Shown here: positions 8,986 through 20,219 of the stretch, piece after piece
Position numbering within the stretch: the first letter of the stretch is position 1
Layout of the letters: every line of letters starts with the position of its first letter
Assembly: GCA_028751875.1 (NCBI GenBank)
Contig: CM054159.1
Coordinates: 13,185,658-13,249,657, forward strand
DNA from: Rapana venosa
Taxonomy: Eukaryota; Mollusca; Gastropoda; Neogastropoda; Muricidae
DNA length: 64,000 nt
Direction: 5' to 3'
The notes under the pieces: generated by a model
Database searches by the model: none
What the model was told of the DNA's origin: nothing
Seen by the model: only the letters and a program-made list of their open reading frames with translations
Made by a program: the position numbers and the translations under genes

Positions 8986-11900
8986 TGAACTTTGAACTCT
9001 GAAATGATTTTAATGTACATTGGCCTTGGACCACAATACATTGTTGGGCTTGGGTATGGAACAATTGGTTCATTCCATATTATTGGCAAAGCAGTTGCAC
9101 AAACAATAATGATTAATGACTGATTAAAGAAGAAAAAACACAAACATATACAGAGCCGCTCATGCAAATAGATGATGTCAGTAAACAACTAATGACTGAA
9201 TAAAGAAAAAAACATAAACAATTTACTCTATTTCTTGATTATAAACCTTAAATTAACATAATCCAATCATAAGAGAGAAGAATCTGGTCCTAAGAAAAAT
9301 CATCCATAAGTGAGGATATCAAATCGTAGCACTTTTCAATAAGTGCTTGACAACATTGTTTACACTTGTGTTCATAGAATAGAAAAAATGTATCTAGAAC
9401 CAACTATGTTTGTACTCATCATCCTCTGACCTTTGAACATAGCTGTCAATGGTACATGATACATTTGCTTAAAAACTTTTTCACTTAGGTTTAGCACAAG
9501 TACACAAAATTCCAATAGAAAGTGGCCTTTCATTTCCATTTCGTTTTACAAAATGTACATATTATATCTCGATTATTATCACTAAGCTATACACATTAAT
9601 GTTAAGAGGTAAAACATTAAATCTTGCTTGTGTAATAGCTACACAAAAGCAGTAGACCAACCTATAGAATTTAATACTGTCTTTAACAAAAATACCTTTA
9701 ACCGATCTATACACACCATACCTCTCTTTAACTTATACAGTCCCATCCCATTCATAAATAAACATATCCATTAATCTTTTTTTTAAATACCAAAGAAAAC
9801 TTTTACATCCCTGACACTTTGCTGCATCCAAACAATATTAAAACCTGTTTCACACAAAATGTCTCTTATTTTTGAAATCCAGCAATATTTACCACTGCTG
9901 TCTAGCTCTAAATGCATACAGTAAGCATGATATGGTATTTTACTTTGATCCATTTGCAATAGTTTGAACCAATACTTGATGGTGCTTTACAGGAGTTGAC
10001 ATAAAGCGAATATCTGCCTAAATCACCATAAACCATCTTATTGGGTGTTTTTACAGTACTCTAACCATCTTATTGCATGCCATCAAATTAATTTTCTCAA
10101 TATGCTCCTAGTCTGTTGTTCCCAATATTTCTTGATTGAAAACTACAATATTGCTGAATCTAGTGTACGAAAAACTTGAAACGACTGAGCGTACATTTTT
10201 CTCTTATGCTATGAAAACTTTTTCAACGAACCACTCATACTTTCCTTTAGTGCTTTATGATCTGTACCCAATTTACAGCTCATCTTGGTGTAAAACTAAA
10301 AACCTAGATAGCAAATACTGATTCACAACTTCTAACCGAATACCATTGTAATACCATGTTCCTAGCTTGAAAGAAATCCCCCCTTTCCTAAATCCATTAC
10401 GTATTTTTGTGATATTAACATTAACTGAAGATCATATACAGCAGTCGTATCAAAATGTTTAATTGATGTTGCAAACCTCCCAGGGTTGTTGAAAATAGGG
10501 CAACATTATCTGCAAACATCCCAACTCAAATAAAAAATATCTATAATATTAGGTAATAGCTTTACTTCACGTTGCATTTTCGTTTATTATCATTTGAATC
10601 TGTATAACTGAATATTGAAAAAACAATGAGACTTAAAACACAACCTAATGGACATTAAAAAACCTCTGATAATGGCTATCTATTCGTATACATAAAGTCA
10701 TACTATACATAGCTGATAATAAAACAAAGAATTTTCCTTTTACCCCCTGGCTTTTGATACAGTTCAAAAGTACTCATGTCCAAACCGAGTCCAAAAAAGG
10801 CTTTTTTGAAGTCCACAAAACAACATACAGTTTTCTGCCTTTCTTGGACATGCACTTTGACAATTGAATATAGATTTAAGAGCTGATTAACTGTAGAATA
10901 TACCCTTATTCTAAATCCGTTTGGTTTCCACAGATCATGTGATTACTTTCAAACTTTCTAAGCCAAGAATAAATTCTAGTGTTTAATATAGAAGTAATAG
11001 AATTTAGATAAGATGCTCAGTCATGAGACCACCTCTATAGTTATCCTAAATGTTTCCGGAACCACTTTCATTATATATTTGGAATAATAATGGCTTGGAC
11101 CAAAGTAGTGGATAAACACCTTATTGAAAATAGTATTAAAAAAGTTGAATATAAACTGTCTGACTTCACTGCTTTCCAATTTTTAAGCATTTCTGCATAA
11201 TTCCATCCATTCCACGTGCCTTGCAGACTTCATTTAAAAATTGCTGCATTTATTCTCTTCTTTGATCACTCCATTAATCATGGTCATTTTCTTCTAACAT
11301 ATTTACTTCGTGTGCATGCAGTTATTAATAAGCTTCATTGATTTTAAATACCATCCTGAAATAGTTTAAACCCACTCTGTAATTTTTATGCTGTTGGTCA
11401 TTCTATCTATATTAACACATCCCATACTCGAAGCCTTTCCAGAAGAGAGCTAATTTGAACTATTGTATACCAAAGATTGTACCTTTGTCTTATATAGTTT
11501 GCGTTTGTCTTTAATAACTGTCTATATTTTTCCTTGCTTAACATAGATTAGTCTGTCCGAGTTCATCTTTTGTTTTCTAGATAAATTCAAGGCTCTTCTG
11601 GTCTCTTTTTTTAGCCGGCTACACTCATCATCGAACCATCTTGACAGTTTATTCTGACAGTAGACGTCTAGTGAGCATACACAACTACCACATTCAGACA
11701 TTGTGTAAATTGCACCCAGAAACATCATCTATGTCACTGTTCAATAAGTTAATGCACTAACAATTTATTTCTTCATGCTGAGGCTGTTAAGTGTTTCATA
11801 AATTCTTCCTTTTTATCAATTTCCAGAATCAAATTTTTCCACAACACGTTTTTCTTCTTTGATTGTTCAACATTTAGTTTGGTCACATCCGTTTCAAGTC

Positions 11901-11991
11901 AAGAAGCCTCATAACAACGAGGTAGATGATCTGACTCTTGTAGTCACTTTTAGTCTACAGCTACAATATCAACAGATGCATACAATTCACA

Positions 11992-11993
<2 letters not shown>
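8986..11993 (-). mobile_element. Family-T LINE, copy A, 5'-truncated and decayed
   Basis: On the minus strand this is a non-LTR retrotransposon running from about 11993 (5') to 8986 (3'). Its right part aligns with the better copies: the basic linker after the endonuclease (11522-11728) and RT and C-terminal regions parallel to copy E at 51785-53040, for example 'ttaaatcttgcttgtgtaat' in both. The 3' end has the family signature: an aaggcc word, 'gtacattaaaat', then a tandem cagagttcaaagttcag-type tail and (CT)n. It is 5'-truncated after the endonuclease domain, and the truncation point meets a (GA)n run at 11994. Many stops and frameshifts make it inactive. A short direct duplication lies at about 9096-9140 and 9183-9222, in its 3' untranslated part. 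Confidence 0.8.
11522..11728 (-). pseudogene. LINE T copy A: endonuclease-RT linker remnant
   Basis: The peptide contains 'SRWFDDECSRLKKETRRAL' and 'DRLIYVKQGKI', which correspond position by position to 'SEWFDNECGLVKKESRKML' and 'DRIVYVEKRKLYKK' of copy B (29335-30249) and 'SIWFDRDCSKAKKTARRTL' of copy D. This basic segment lies between the endonuclease and reverse transcriptase domains of the ORF2 protein. It is a fragment of a dead copy. Confidence 0.75.
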
Positions 11994-12041
<48 letters not shown>

Positions 12042-12100
12042 TGAGAGAGAGAGAGTGAGAGAGAGAAGAGAGACTGACAGACAGACAGACAGACAGACAT
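11994..12100. repeat. (GA)n then (GACA)n microsatellite
   Basis: A GA run from 11994 to about 12072 is followed by about six gaca units. It abuts the truncated 5' end of LINE T copy A. Confidence 0.95.
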
Positions 12101-12199
12101 AACAGATAGTGCAACGCGATCTTGCACACGTACTGTACACCCTACCAGTCATTCATGAACATAATTTGGTCAAGTTTTTGTTTTATTTATTTTTCTTAT

Positions 12200-12325
12200 G
12201 GCAGATTTGTAGAACAATTCAGATTTGTAGAAAATTTCATCAGATTTGTAGAACATTTTCACATTTGTATCACATTTCCGATTTGTAGAACATTCCATAG
12301 ACTTGTATGACATTTCATCAAGGTT
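12200..12325. repeat. Imperfect tandem repeat, about 18-27 bp
   Basis: The word 'agatttgtagaacatttc' and variants recur about six times between 12203 and 12318 with variable spacing. No function is evident. Confidence 0.75.
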
Positions 12326-13535
12326 TGACAGCCCTGTGTACAAATCATTCTGCGCTTTCCCTTTTCTATAAGCTGCGAGCCGGCTACCCAGACCCCTAAC
12401 TACCAGCCTCTCTTTTTGGCTGAAGGGGGAGGTAGGCTTTTCCCCATGCTCGGACCAGCAGTGACACAATGACAATACCCACCGACTTTTCGTTTGCTTT
12501 TGAATTTCTCATACCTTTTGGAAAACCCCCCCGAATGTTTGTGTTCATTCTTAATATGGGTTTCAAACACAGAAGTGAATAAAAGCGTTTCAGTTCCAGC
12601 CGTGTGATCTTTACAGCAAAAAGCACAGTCACCTTGAATGGTAGGAGCAAAACAACTAGCTTGTATGTTTAAAAAAGTTTTGCAAACTTGTTATTTTGCT
12701 CCGAAAAAAAGTCAGTTTGGGTACCAAAGTCCAGTGGTTGTGTGTGCTCACCACTTAAAAAAATGCCCCCCAAGAAAAAAACAATAACCCCAAAAACCCT
12801 ACTAAACATTTCAGTTATTCATTAATTTGATACGACTGTCAAGAAATAAACAGTAAAAAAAGAAGCAAAGCTGATTACAACTAACATCTGTGTGGTGTAA
12901 ATCCTCTATCTTCTACATAATGAAGGTAATCAAAATCGGTTGTAAACGTGTATTCTCAGCTTCATGAATTTCCATCAGGCTATGTTGCAATAAAAAATCT
13001 ATAGCTACAAAGGGCAAATTCACGAGAAGACAATACCCAACACCATTATTGGATTTGCAATAAAAAAAGAAAAAAAAAAAGCGTCACATAAACTGCTTCA
13101 ATTTGCATCCAGTACTTTAATGAATACCATCCAAAACCCAAAAGAAAAAAGAAAGGAAAACTTGAGGTTATTAAGTCCAAAAAACTATAAACGTTTACAA
13201 AATATAACTATCCATCTTTTGATTTTCTCCTTCACTGTTGTCTTAGCAGACATTGAAACGCTTACCACAATAGTGGTAGTTGAACCTCTCTAAAAGAAAC
13301 ACTTCTCTCATGTACCCCTGGTCCAGGCCAAAATCTTTGTTAGTTATTGATATATAAGCAAAGGTACTAAGACCAACATTGAAATGCTATGCTTAAAAAT
13401 ATCCTGTGAGGATCATCATCTTCCATTGAACAAAATTATCTGAAGTCGGAATATTGCTGCCTATACGGTGGAGTACTCTACATACAAACTTTACTGTGTA
13501 CTCAGCGATTCCGAAATGAGACAAATGCGTGGCTC
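12326..13535. other. AT-rich sequence without recognisable genes
   Basis: I find no coding signal and no similarity to the retroelements elsewhere in the window. Several A-runs (for example 13066-13081) are present. Confidence 0.5.
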
Positions 13536-13538
13536 TTA

Positions 13539-13765
13539 GTGATCTTCAAAGATAAACCTTTAGACAGCAACAGTGACAACAACAGACTAATAAAGCAACC
13601 AATACATTTATTCTATAAAAAAATCTTGGTGATCTTCAAAGTTTAAGCTTTAAACAACGACTATAACAACAACAGAACTAACCAACACATTTACTCTATT
13701 AAAAAATTAATCCTTCTGATCTTCAAAGTTTGCTTTCATCAACAACGATGACAACAGAATAACAA
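13539..13765. repeat. Three-copy imperfect tandem repeat, about 85-90 bp
   Basis: Three successive copies begin with 'gtgatcttcaaag' or 'ctgatcttcaaag' near 13539, 13631 and 13717. Each continues through a 'caacaacagaa'-type stretch and the first two through 'acatttattctat' or 'acatttactctatt'. The copies are diverged. Confidence 0.7.
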
Positions 13766-14361
13766 CAAAACACCAACAACTCACACACAAACAATCTTCA
13801 ACTCACCAATGCATTCCATGACTTTGACAAAGAGAGCTCTCTGGTAAGCTTAGAGCTGTCAGGAATCTTCAGGAATCAAATCATCCCTTCAGCATTTCAG
13901 GGAGGGCAGTAGGTTGATGTCTTGCTCCTATGTGGCCTGTGGGCGTGTGTTGCTGAGGAAAGGCTGAAAACCAGGTCACCAGCTGGGAGGAAAACTTGTC
14001 GAACCCTGCGTCTCTCCTGCTTCTTCTGTGGTCTTCAGCAAAGTGTTGAAGTCTTCAGAGGCCTTCTTTCCTGTAGGGCCTACTGTCTCAGCAGCGCAGA
14101 CCATCTGTACTGCAGCTGCTGTTCGTTTGAAATGACTAAGATTCAAACGCGCCTTGGCTTTTGTGTGTAGTTGACAGAGGTGAACACTTTTCTAAAAAAG
14201 CGAAAGCTGAAAAATGTTCATGATTCACGTTGCAAGTTTGAACCCTCACCCCCTTTCCTTCCCCCAGTGAAAAAGAAAGAAGAAAAAAAGAAAAAGGGAG
14301 GGAAAACCTTTGTCTGTCTCTGTGTCTGCCATCTGTCTCTCTGTCGTGCTGGTTGGCAAGA

Positions 14362-14363
<2 letters not shown>
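13766..14363. other. No convincing gene
   Basis: This stretch is of more balanced composition. The 82-codon frame at 13922-14170 (+) is the only non-repetitive frame of note, is not recognisable, and lacks supporting context. It could be exonic, but nothing in the sequence shows that. Confidence 0.4.
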
Positions 14364-14429
<66 letters not shown>

Positions 14430-14438
14430 TCTCTCTCT
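14364..14438. repeat. (CT)n microsatellite
   Basis: About 37 CT units, nearly pure, abut the truncated S1 SINE at 14439. Confidence 0.95.
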
Positions 14439-14622
14439 GTTCCACTTTTCGGAAGAATAGGTCATCATGTGCAGGTGGGAACGGATGACAAAAGTACAAA
14501 ACTGCATAGACACAGGGACTGGATATAAAAAACACATGAGTACTTATTCCGTTACACACTGGGACTGGATGTAAAAAAGCACATAAGTGCTTAATCTATT
14601 ATCCCCAGTTTAAAAGAAAAGA
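14439..14622 (+). mobile_element. SINE family S1, 5'-truncated
   Basis: It starts inside the body ('gttccacttttcggaagaat') directly after (CT)n and continues 'gtgggaacggatgacaaaag' and 'cacagggactggatataaaa' to an 'acatgagtacttattcc' tail. The last portion (from 'cactgggactggatgtaaaa' to about 14605) is repeated once, so the tail module is duplicated. Confidence 0.8.
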
Positions 14623-14639
14623 CTCCTCAAATCCTCTGT

Positions 14640-14805
14640 CTGCTCTCTGTCTCTCCCCTCTCAACACACACACACTCACACACACCACTCTCCTCTCTTC
14701 CCCCCTCTTTTCCCCTTGGCGCGCGCGTGTGTATCCTGTGTGGGGCTGGTCGTGCGGCGTGCGTGCGTGTGTGTGTGGTGTGTGTGTGTGTGTGTTGGTT
14801 ATTAA
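14640..14805. repeat. CT, CA and GT mixed simple repeats
   Basis: Short CT-rich, (CA)n and (GT)n runs follow one another around a gcgcgcg word at about 14720. Confidence 0.85.
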
Positions 14806-14954
14806 CCTTTATACCCTCTAAACCAATGAAAAGCTAAAAGTGGGTGCTCACTTGTAAAACTTTCAGAGATAACGTTTTTTCCGAATGTCAATTTTAGATA
14901 GCATTAACAGAGCATTTAGGGCTTTGGGTTGTCTGGTAAATGAATTTGTTATTG

Positions 14955-15002
14955 TGTTGGTGTGTGTGTTTTTGTGTGTGTGTGTGGTGTGTGTGTGTGT
15001 TA
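14955..15002. repeat. (GT)n microsatellite
   Basis: An interrupted GT run. Confidence 0.9.
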
Positions 15003-15086
15003 TTCCCTCTCCGGTGTTAATATTTATGCTAGTTTTACTTTTCAATGTTTTTGTAATTTTTTTTACAATTAGGGGTTATTTTTAAT

Positions 15087-15170
<84 letters not shown>

Positions 15171-15215
15171 CACACACACACACACACACACACAACCACA
15201 CACACACACACACAC

Positions 15216-15270
<55 letters not shown>

Positions 15271-15329
15271 AAGCACGCACGCACGCACACACACAAACAC
15301 ACACACAGAAGAGAGAGAAGAGAAGAGAA

Positions 15330-15424
<95 letters not shown>

Positions 15425-15655
15425 GAGAGAGAGAGGGGGGGGGAAGGCAGATAGAGACACAGAGATAGACAGACAGACAGTACGAGAGATAGACAGACAG
15501 ACGGAGACAGAGAGACAGCGAAAGCCAGAGAGACACACACACACATAGTAAGAGATAGACAGACAGACAGACGAACAGACAAACAGAGAGGGCCAGAGAC
15601 AGACACATAGACAGACAGACACTGAGAGACAGACAGAGAGACAGACCGACAAGGG
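15087..15655. repeat. Long (CA)n then (GA)n then (GACA)n block
   Basis: CA units run from 15089 to about 15306 with a few interruptions, GA units from about 15309 to 15435, and gaca/gagaca units to about 15650. All six frames stay open over much of it, which is a compositional artefact. Confidence 0.95.
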
Positions 15656-15779
15656 AGAGAATCTTCACTGCAGCGGGAACTAATAAAGTGGAGCATTCAT
15701 TCAATCATTAGGCTCAAGTGAAATCTCTCTATAGTATTTAGCACACAGGATGTGTGGAAGATCCTCTAAATAAAAGAGG

Positions 15780-15912
15780 TGGTTGTTGTTGTTGTTTTCC
15801 TGTAATTGTCGATGTGTTCTTATTGTTGTTTTTTTGATGTTGTTGTTGTTGTTGTGCGCATGCATATGTGTGTGTATGTGTGCGTGTGTGTGTGTATGTG
15901 TGTGTATGCGTT
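15780..15912. repeat. (GTT)n and (GT)n runs
   Basis: Two gtt runs (about 15780-15800 and 15837-15856) are followed by interrupted tgtg to 15910. Confidence 0.85.
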
Positions 15913-15969
15913 TCCAGTTAGTCTGCAATTTTTGAATGGTTTCAAAGGGAGAGTAGTATTTCAAACCCT

Positions 15970-15983
15970 AACACACACACACA

Positions 15984-16014
<31 letters not shown>

Positions 16015-16196
16015 CACACCACAACACACACACACCACACACACACACACAACACACACACACAACACACCACACACACACACACACACTCTATTCTCTC
16101 TCTCTCTCTCTCTCTCGCTCTCCCTCTCCCTCCCTCCCTCTGTCTGTCTGTCTGTCTCTGTCTCCCCTCCACTCTGGTCTTTTCTGTTTCTCTGTC

Positions 16197-16275
<79 letters not shown>

Positions 16276-16291
16276 CCCTTCTCTCTGTGTG
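15970..16291. repeat. (CA)n followed by (CT)n block
   Basis: Interrupted CA units run to about 16088, then CT units with ctgtctgt words to about 16290. It has the same dinucleotide order as the block at 15087-15655 but with pyrimidines on this strand in the second half. Confidence 0.95.
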
Positions 16292-16860
16292 TTGAGTGTT
16301 GATCAAATTACCTGACCAACACTGCAGGTGTCTGTATCCCTTGCCTGGTTGATTCTGGGATAGATTATGATAGTAAGCCTGGAGTACAACCCTGTCAAGT
16401 AGCCTCAAAGCCCCTGCACTTCCACAGCAGCATCATTACGTCATCACCATTGTCACTGACCATCATGCAATTAAAAAAATGCCTGATAGGGTGGTCCCAG
16501 TTGCTTAAGATGATTCCAAAAAAAATGATATTTCAATGTGATAGAAATAATTTCTTTAATTCTAGAGCAGGAAAATAAGCACATGTCTGACGCTAGTTTG
16601 TTTTCCACACATGTATAGTATGTTCTTGCAATATTGTTTGCCGAGAGCATTTAAACAGAATCTATAGGCTGAGCTTGGCATTTGTCTGGAAGCAGACATA
16701 GATGGCTTTGAATAGAAAGGCTTAGTGTTATGTACATTCTGTTATGCTCGTGCAATTTTGAGTGTAATAACAATTAGAATTTTGCAATCTTCCAATTCCT
16801 TATCATACAGACATAGGATTATGCTTTAACCTTCCCCATAGGTCGCCTTTTTTCAACAGG
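16292..16860. other. No recognisable gene
   Basis: Unique AT-rich sequence with no familiar repeat. Confidence 0.5.
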
Positions 16861-16865
16861 TCATA

Positions 16866-16976
16866 CCTCCTGGGTGTACAGCAACCCATGGTTTTGGAGT
16901 AGGCATAACCCGCTACCATATCTCCTGGGTGTACAGCAACCCATGATTTTAGAGTAGGCATAGCCCGCTACCGCTA
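16866..16976. repeat. Tandem duplication, 55-bp period
   Basis: Two copies of a segment containing 'ctcctgggtgtacagcaacc' and 'gagtaggcata.cccgctacc' start at 16867 and 16922. They differ at a few positions. No protein is implied. Confidence 0.9.
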
Positions 16977-17062
16977 CCCAGGGTGTCTGGAAAAGAACTC
17001 AACCTCTTTCCTTGCCTGAAGCACCAGTCCAAAATTCTTTCACTAGACAGATGGATATACAG

Positions 17063-17063
<1 letters not shown>

Positions 17064-17120
<57 letters not shown>
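17064..17120. repeat. (GA)n microsatellite
   Basis: It is preceded by 'gatggatatacagagcgaga', the same words that end the GA/GACA tracts beside LINE T copies A and E. It is followed by the reversed S1 tail. Confidence 0.9.
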
Positions 17121-17126
<6 letters not shown>

Positions 17127-18020
17127 AATGACAATGACAATGACAAATTCTTTTATTTCGAGGATAATGAATAAGCACCCATGTGCTTTTTTACATCCAG
17201 TCCCCGCCCTTAAGGATATATATGATAATAAAATAAAATAAAGCCTATAGCAATACACTTACACAGTGTACGGGGAAACATCTACACAAAAATCCCCACA
17301 AAATCACTGAAGAGAAAAAAAAAGTACTAACAAGTAAGGAAGAAAGCAAAACAGAAAACACAGAAAAAACCGAAAAAATAGCAAGAACCAAGAGCAAAAC
17401 AAAAGCGGCAACAACAACAAGGGGAGAGGTGACACCCAGTAGTTCCCTCTCAACAACAACAACAACAAACAACAACATTAACCCCAAACCAAAACAGAAC
17501 CAAACAAAGCAGAACCTCCATTAAAATTAAAGGAGAACAAACCACCTAAAAGTCATTTTTCAATAACACAATAGCCATATACAAGTCAAACATTCACAAT
17601 TATACAGAGAGAGAGAGACAATGACAAATTCTTTCATTTCGAGGATAATGAATAAGCACCCATGTGCTTTTTTATATCCAGTCCTCACCCTTAAGGATAT
17701 ATATGATAATAAAATAAAGCCCATAGCAATACACTTACACAACTTACGGGAAAAATATCTACACAAAAATCCCCACAAAAATCACCGAAGAGAGAGAAAA
17801 AAAGTAGCAACAAGTAAGAAGGAAAGCAGAACAGAAAACACAGAAAACAAACCGAAAAAATAGCAAGAACCAAGAGCAAAACAAAAACGGCAACAACAAG
17901 GGGAGAGGGAACAACCAAATAGTCCCCCCTCAAAAAAGCAACAACAACCCCAAACCCAAACAAAAACAGAACCAAACAAAGCAAAAACCACTATAAAATA
18001 AAGGAGAACAAACCATGTAA
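17121..18020 (-). repeat. Duplicated 481-bp segment carrying a reversed S1 tail
   Basis: Two direct copies (from 17140 and from 17621) share a segment that begins on the plus strand with (aatgac)n, then 'aaattcttttatttcgagga', 'taatgaataagcacccatgt' and 'gcttttttacatccagtc', which is the S1 3' tail in reverse. A/C-rich sequence with caacaac runs follows. Copy 1 ends with 'gtcatttttcaataacacaa' and 'tagccatatacaagtcaaac', a module that recurs at 18773-18830. Both copies start beside a GA run. This could be two insertions of one long element or a tandem duplication. Confidence 0.75.
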
Positions 18021-18484
18021 TTATTTTTCATTTTGGCTAACAGAAAGAAACGGCAAAAGTTCTTTGTGCTTTTATGGGAGGCAACAGCAATAGTAAACTA
18101 CATGAAACAAATATTGTAGAAGCAATTTGCATCCCCATGCACACCTACACACACACCTACACACACACCTACACACACACACACACACACACACCCCCAA
18201 CACACACACCGCGGGGCGCGCACGCACTCACACCATGCATCAATGTCAACATAAAAATCTTTATGAATATCATGTATAGTCATAGAGAAGGACATCTGCA
18301 TTTTGGAATTAGCTATACAGAACTGGTACGCTCAAAACAAGATATCAAAATAAAACATTCACTGAATCTCAAATACAGTCAATTTAGGGAGTAGAACTGA
18401 AATATTAAATCTGAATAAAGCATTCAACGGGATACTAATTGTAAATACGACGATTAAATCTATAAGCAAATAATAAAAGGAGAG
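18021..18484. other. No gene; contains a (CA)n run at about 18140-18210
   Basis: Unique sequence around an interrupted cacac run with C-rich and GC-rich words. Nothing else is recognised. Confidence 0.6.
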
Positions 18485-18552
18485 GGGCGAGAGAGAGAGA
18501 GAGAGAGAGAGAGAAGGAGAGAGGAGAGAGAGAGGATGAGTGAGAGAGAGAT

Positions 18553-18628
<76 letters not shown>

Positions 18629-18630
18629 CA
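18485..18630. repeat. (GA)n microsatellite, interrupted
   Basis: GA units with gagga and gatgag interruptions. Confidence 0.95.
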
Positions 18631-18772
18631 CAGTGCATTTTAAATCCATATGATAATAAATATAGTTTTCAATTCATCACCACCATTAGAACTCACTGTG
18701 ATTTACATTGTACATGTTAAGATCGTCCTAGAGTCATTATAAAGAAGTAGGATAGTAGAAAATTCATTTTTA

Positions 18773-18895
18773 GAAGTCATTTTTCAATAACACAATAGCG
18801 ATATACAAGTAAAACACTCGCACTTAAACAGAGAGAGAGAGAGAGAGACAGGGGGGGGGGGGGGGAGGGGGGAGAGAGGAGAGAGAGGATAATTT
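18773..18895. repeat. Module of the 481-bp segment plus (GA)n with a poly-G run
   Basis: A 'gtcatttttcaataacacaa' module (matching 17553-17605) is followed by a GA run, about 15 G, and more GA to 18890. It abuts the 3' end of LINE C. Confidence 0.85.
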
Positions 18896-18952
18896 GGTAT
18901 AATGCAAGGGAGGATATATTTACTTTGTTTCCAACAGATCAATTGTGGATTT

Positions 18953-19633
18953 TTATTTTTGATGCATCAAGTGGATGAAAAAATGACTTTTGAAGATTGT
19001 TAATGATTGGTGTTGTTGTCTAAATGAGTCAGGAAGGGAGTTCCACAGCACAGGGCCTGAGTAAAGTAAGCTAGATTTGAACAAATCTATTCTTGGGATT
19101 GGGACACATGGCTTTTCAGTATTTCTGGAATGATTCATTGGGAACTTGTCTTTTAAGGATGAGGGAAAAGTTCCTGTCATTATCTTAAACATCATGATGC
19201 CTTTGTTAAATCTTAGTCTTTGGTGTAGGGGAAGAATATTTAACTGAGTATAATCCATTTCTAGTAAGGTAGTCTTCTTCAGAAGAACCAGTTTAAAAGC
19301 ACGTTTATACAGACTTAACAATGGTTTCATAGTGTTTGCACTAGCAGAATCCCACAGGGTTGAAGCATAATCTATTGAGGATTGTATATAAGCTTGAAAG
19401 AATAGTTTTATTGAATGAAAGTCAAGAAAATGTTTGATTTTAGTCAGTTGGTATACTCTTTGAGACATGTATTTGCACAGATGGGATATGTGATGGTACC
19501 AGCTGAGATTTTCATCAATTGTTACTCCTAGAACTTTGTGGTGAGAGGCTTGTTCTATTGTTTCCTTTTCAATATGGATTGGAGAAAATTTATGAGATAT
19601 ATTTTGTCGCTTTTGTCTGGTAGTGATAAGCAT
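18953..19633 (-). pseudogene. LINE C reverse transcriptase, C-terminal part
   Basis: The first ~30 residues still belong to the RT palm and thumb; then come 'HHKVLGVTIDENLSWYHHIS' (the LG(v)xxD(x)xLxW motif typical of CR1/Jockey-group RTs) and 'IQSSIDYASTLWDSA', followed by 'LNILPLHQRLRFNKGIMMFK' and 'GPVLWNSLPDSFRQ'. This arrangement is usual for the C-terminus of CR1, L2 and related LINEs, which lack a zinc knuckle there. The frame overlaps the upstream fragment at 19555-20046 with a frameshift between them, so the protein is broken. Confidence 0.85.
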
Positions 19634-20046
19634 GCATTTTGTTTTTGGGGGTGTATAGACATGTGATTTAGTTCAGTCCATTTGACAAGATCATCAGTGC
19701 TATTTTGCAATGTCTTTGCAAGAGAGTTCATGTCAGTATGGCTTGTATGTATGCTTGTGTCGTCAGCAAAAAGTTCGCATTTAGATTTGATATGGAGAGG
19801 AAGGTCATTTATGTATAATGAAAAGAGAATTGGTCCTAAGATGGATCCATGTGGTACTCCATAATGAATGGGTTTTAGTGTGGATGTGGACGTAGCTATT
19901 GAAACACATTGTTGCCTGTTTGTAAGATAAGAAGCAAGAAGTTCAAGAGTATTTGTAGAGAGATTATATAAGTCTAGCTTTTTAATGAGAAGTCTTCGGT
20001 CAATTGTATCAAATGCTTTTTGAAATCTACAAATAATACTCCACAA
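19555..20046 (-). pseudogene. LINE C reverse transcriptase, palm domain
   Basis: RT motifs appear in order: motif A 'FQKAFDTIDRRLLIKKL' (catalytic Asp within AFDTID), motif B 'GVPHGSILGPILFSLYINDL', motif C 'ELFADDTSIH' (the catalytic FADD pair), then 'LNHMSIHPQKQNACLS'. The enzyme would copy LINE RNA into DNA at the nicked target. Motif A follows a one-base loss in an A-run at about 20030; upstream, a different frame still encodes 'NQSGFRKNHSCHTAL'. The frame is then lost again near 19600. It is a dead copy. Confidence 0.9.
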
Positions 20047-20142
20047 AATTTATTGTCACTAATGTTTGACAGCCAATTGTTTACAAGACTAGTTAATGCC
20101 GTATGGCACGAGTGATTTTTTCTAAATCCAGACTGATTTGGG

Positions 20143-20143
20143 T

Positions 20144-20218
<75 letters not shown>
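20143..20218. repeat. (GA)n at the left edge of U1
   Basis: A nearly pure GA run joins the truncated 5' end of LINE C to a GACA-rich stretch (20219-20400) that is homologous to 33240-33420 at the start of U2. Confidence 0.95.

Positions 20219-20219
<1 letters not shown>

Larger units (their letters stand above)
18896..20142 (-). mobile_element. LINE C: CR1/Jockey-group-like non-LTR retrotransposon, 5'-truncated
   Basis: This minus-strand fragment covers the reverse transcriptase from a 'QSGFRKNHSCHTALT' motif (about 20140) to the C-terminus and a short 3' untranslated part. It is not family T: the motif B surroundings ('GVPHGSILGPILFSLYINDL') and C-terminal region are of the CR1/Jockey/L2 sort. 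Both ends meet GA microsatellites (18820-18895 and 20143-20218). At least two frame disruptions (about 20030 in an A-run, and about 19600) make it inactive. The clade is uncertain. Confidence 0.85.

Noticed and set aside
13922..14170. An 82-codon Cys-rich frame that could be a small secreted protein or an exon
   Set aside because: It has no recognisable domain, no clear signal peptide and no splice or promoter context. It cannot be told from chance in 64 kb.
18098..18301. Cys/Val- or His/Thr-rich frames across CA repeats (also at 1218, 15069, 23772, 26683, 37005, 53061 and 57271)
   Set aside because: They are translations of (CA)n and (GT)n microsatellites.
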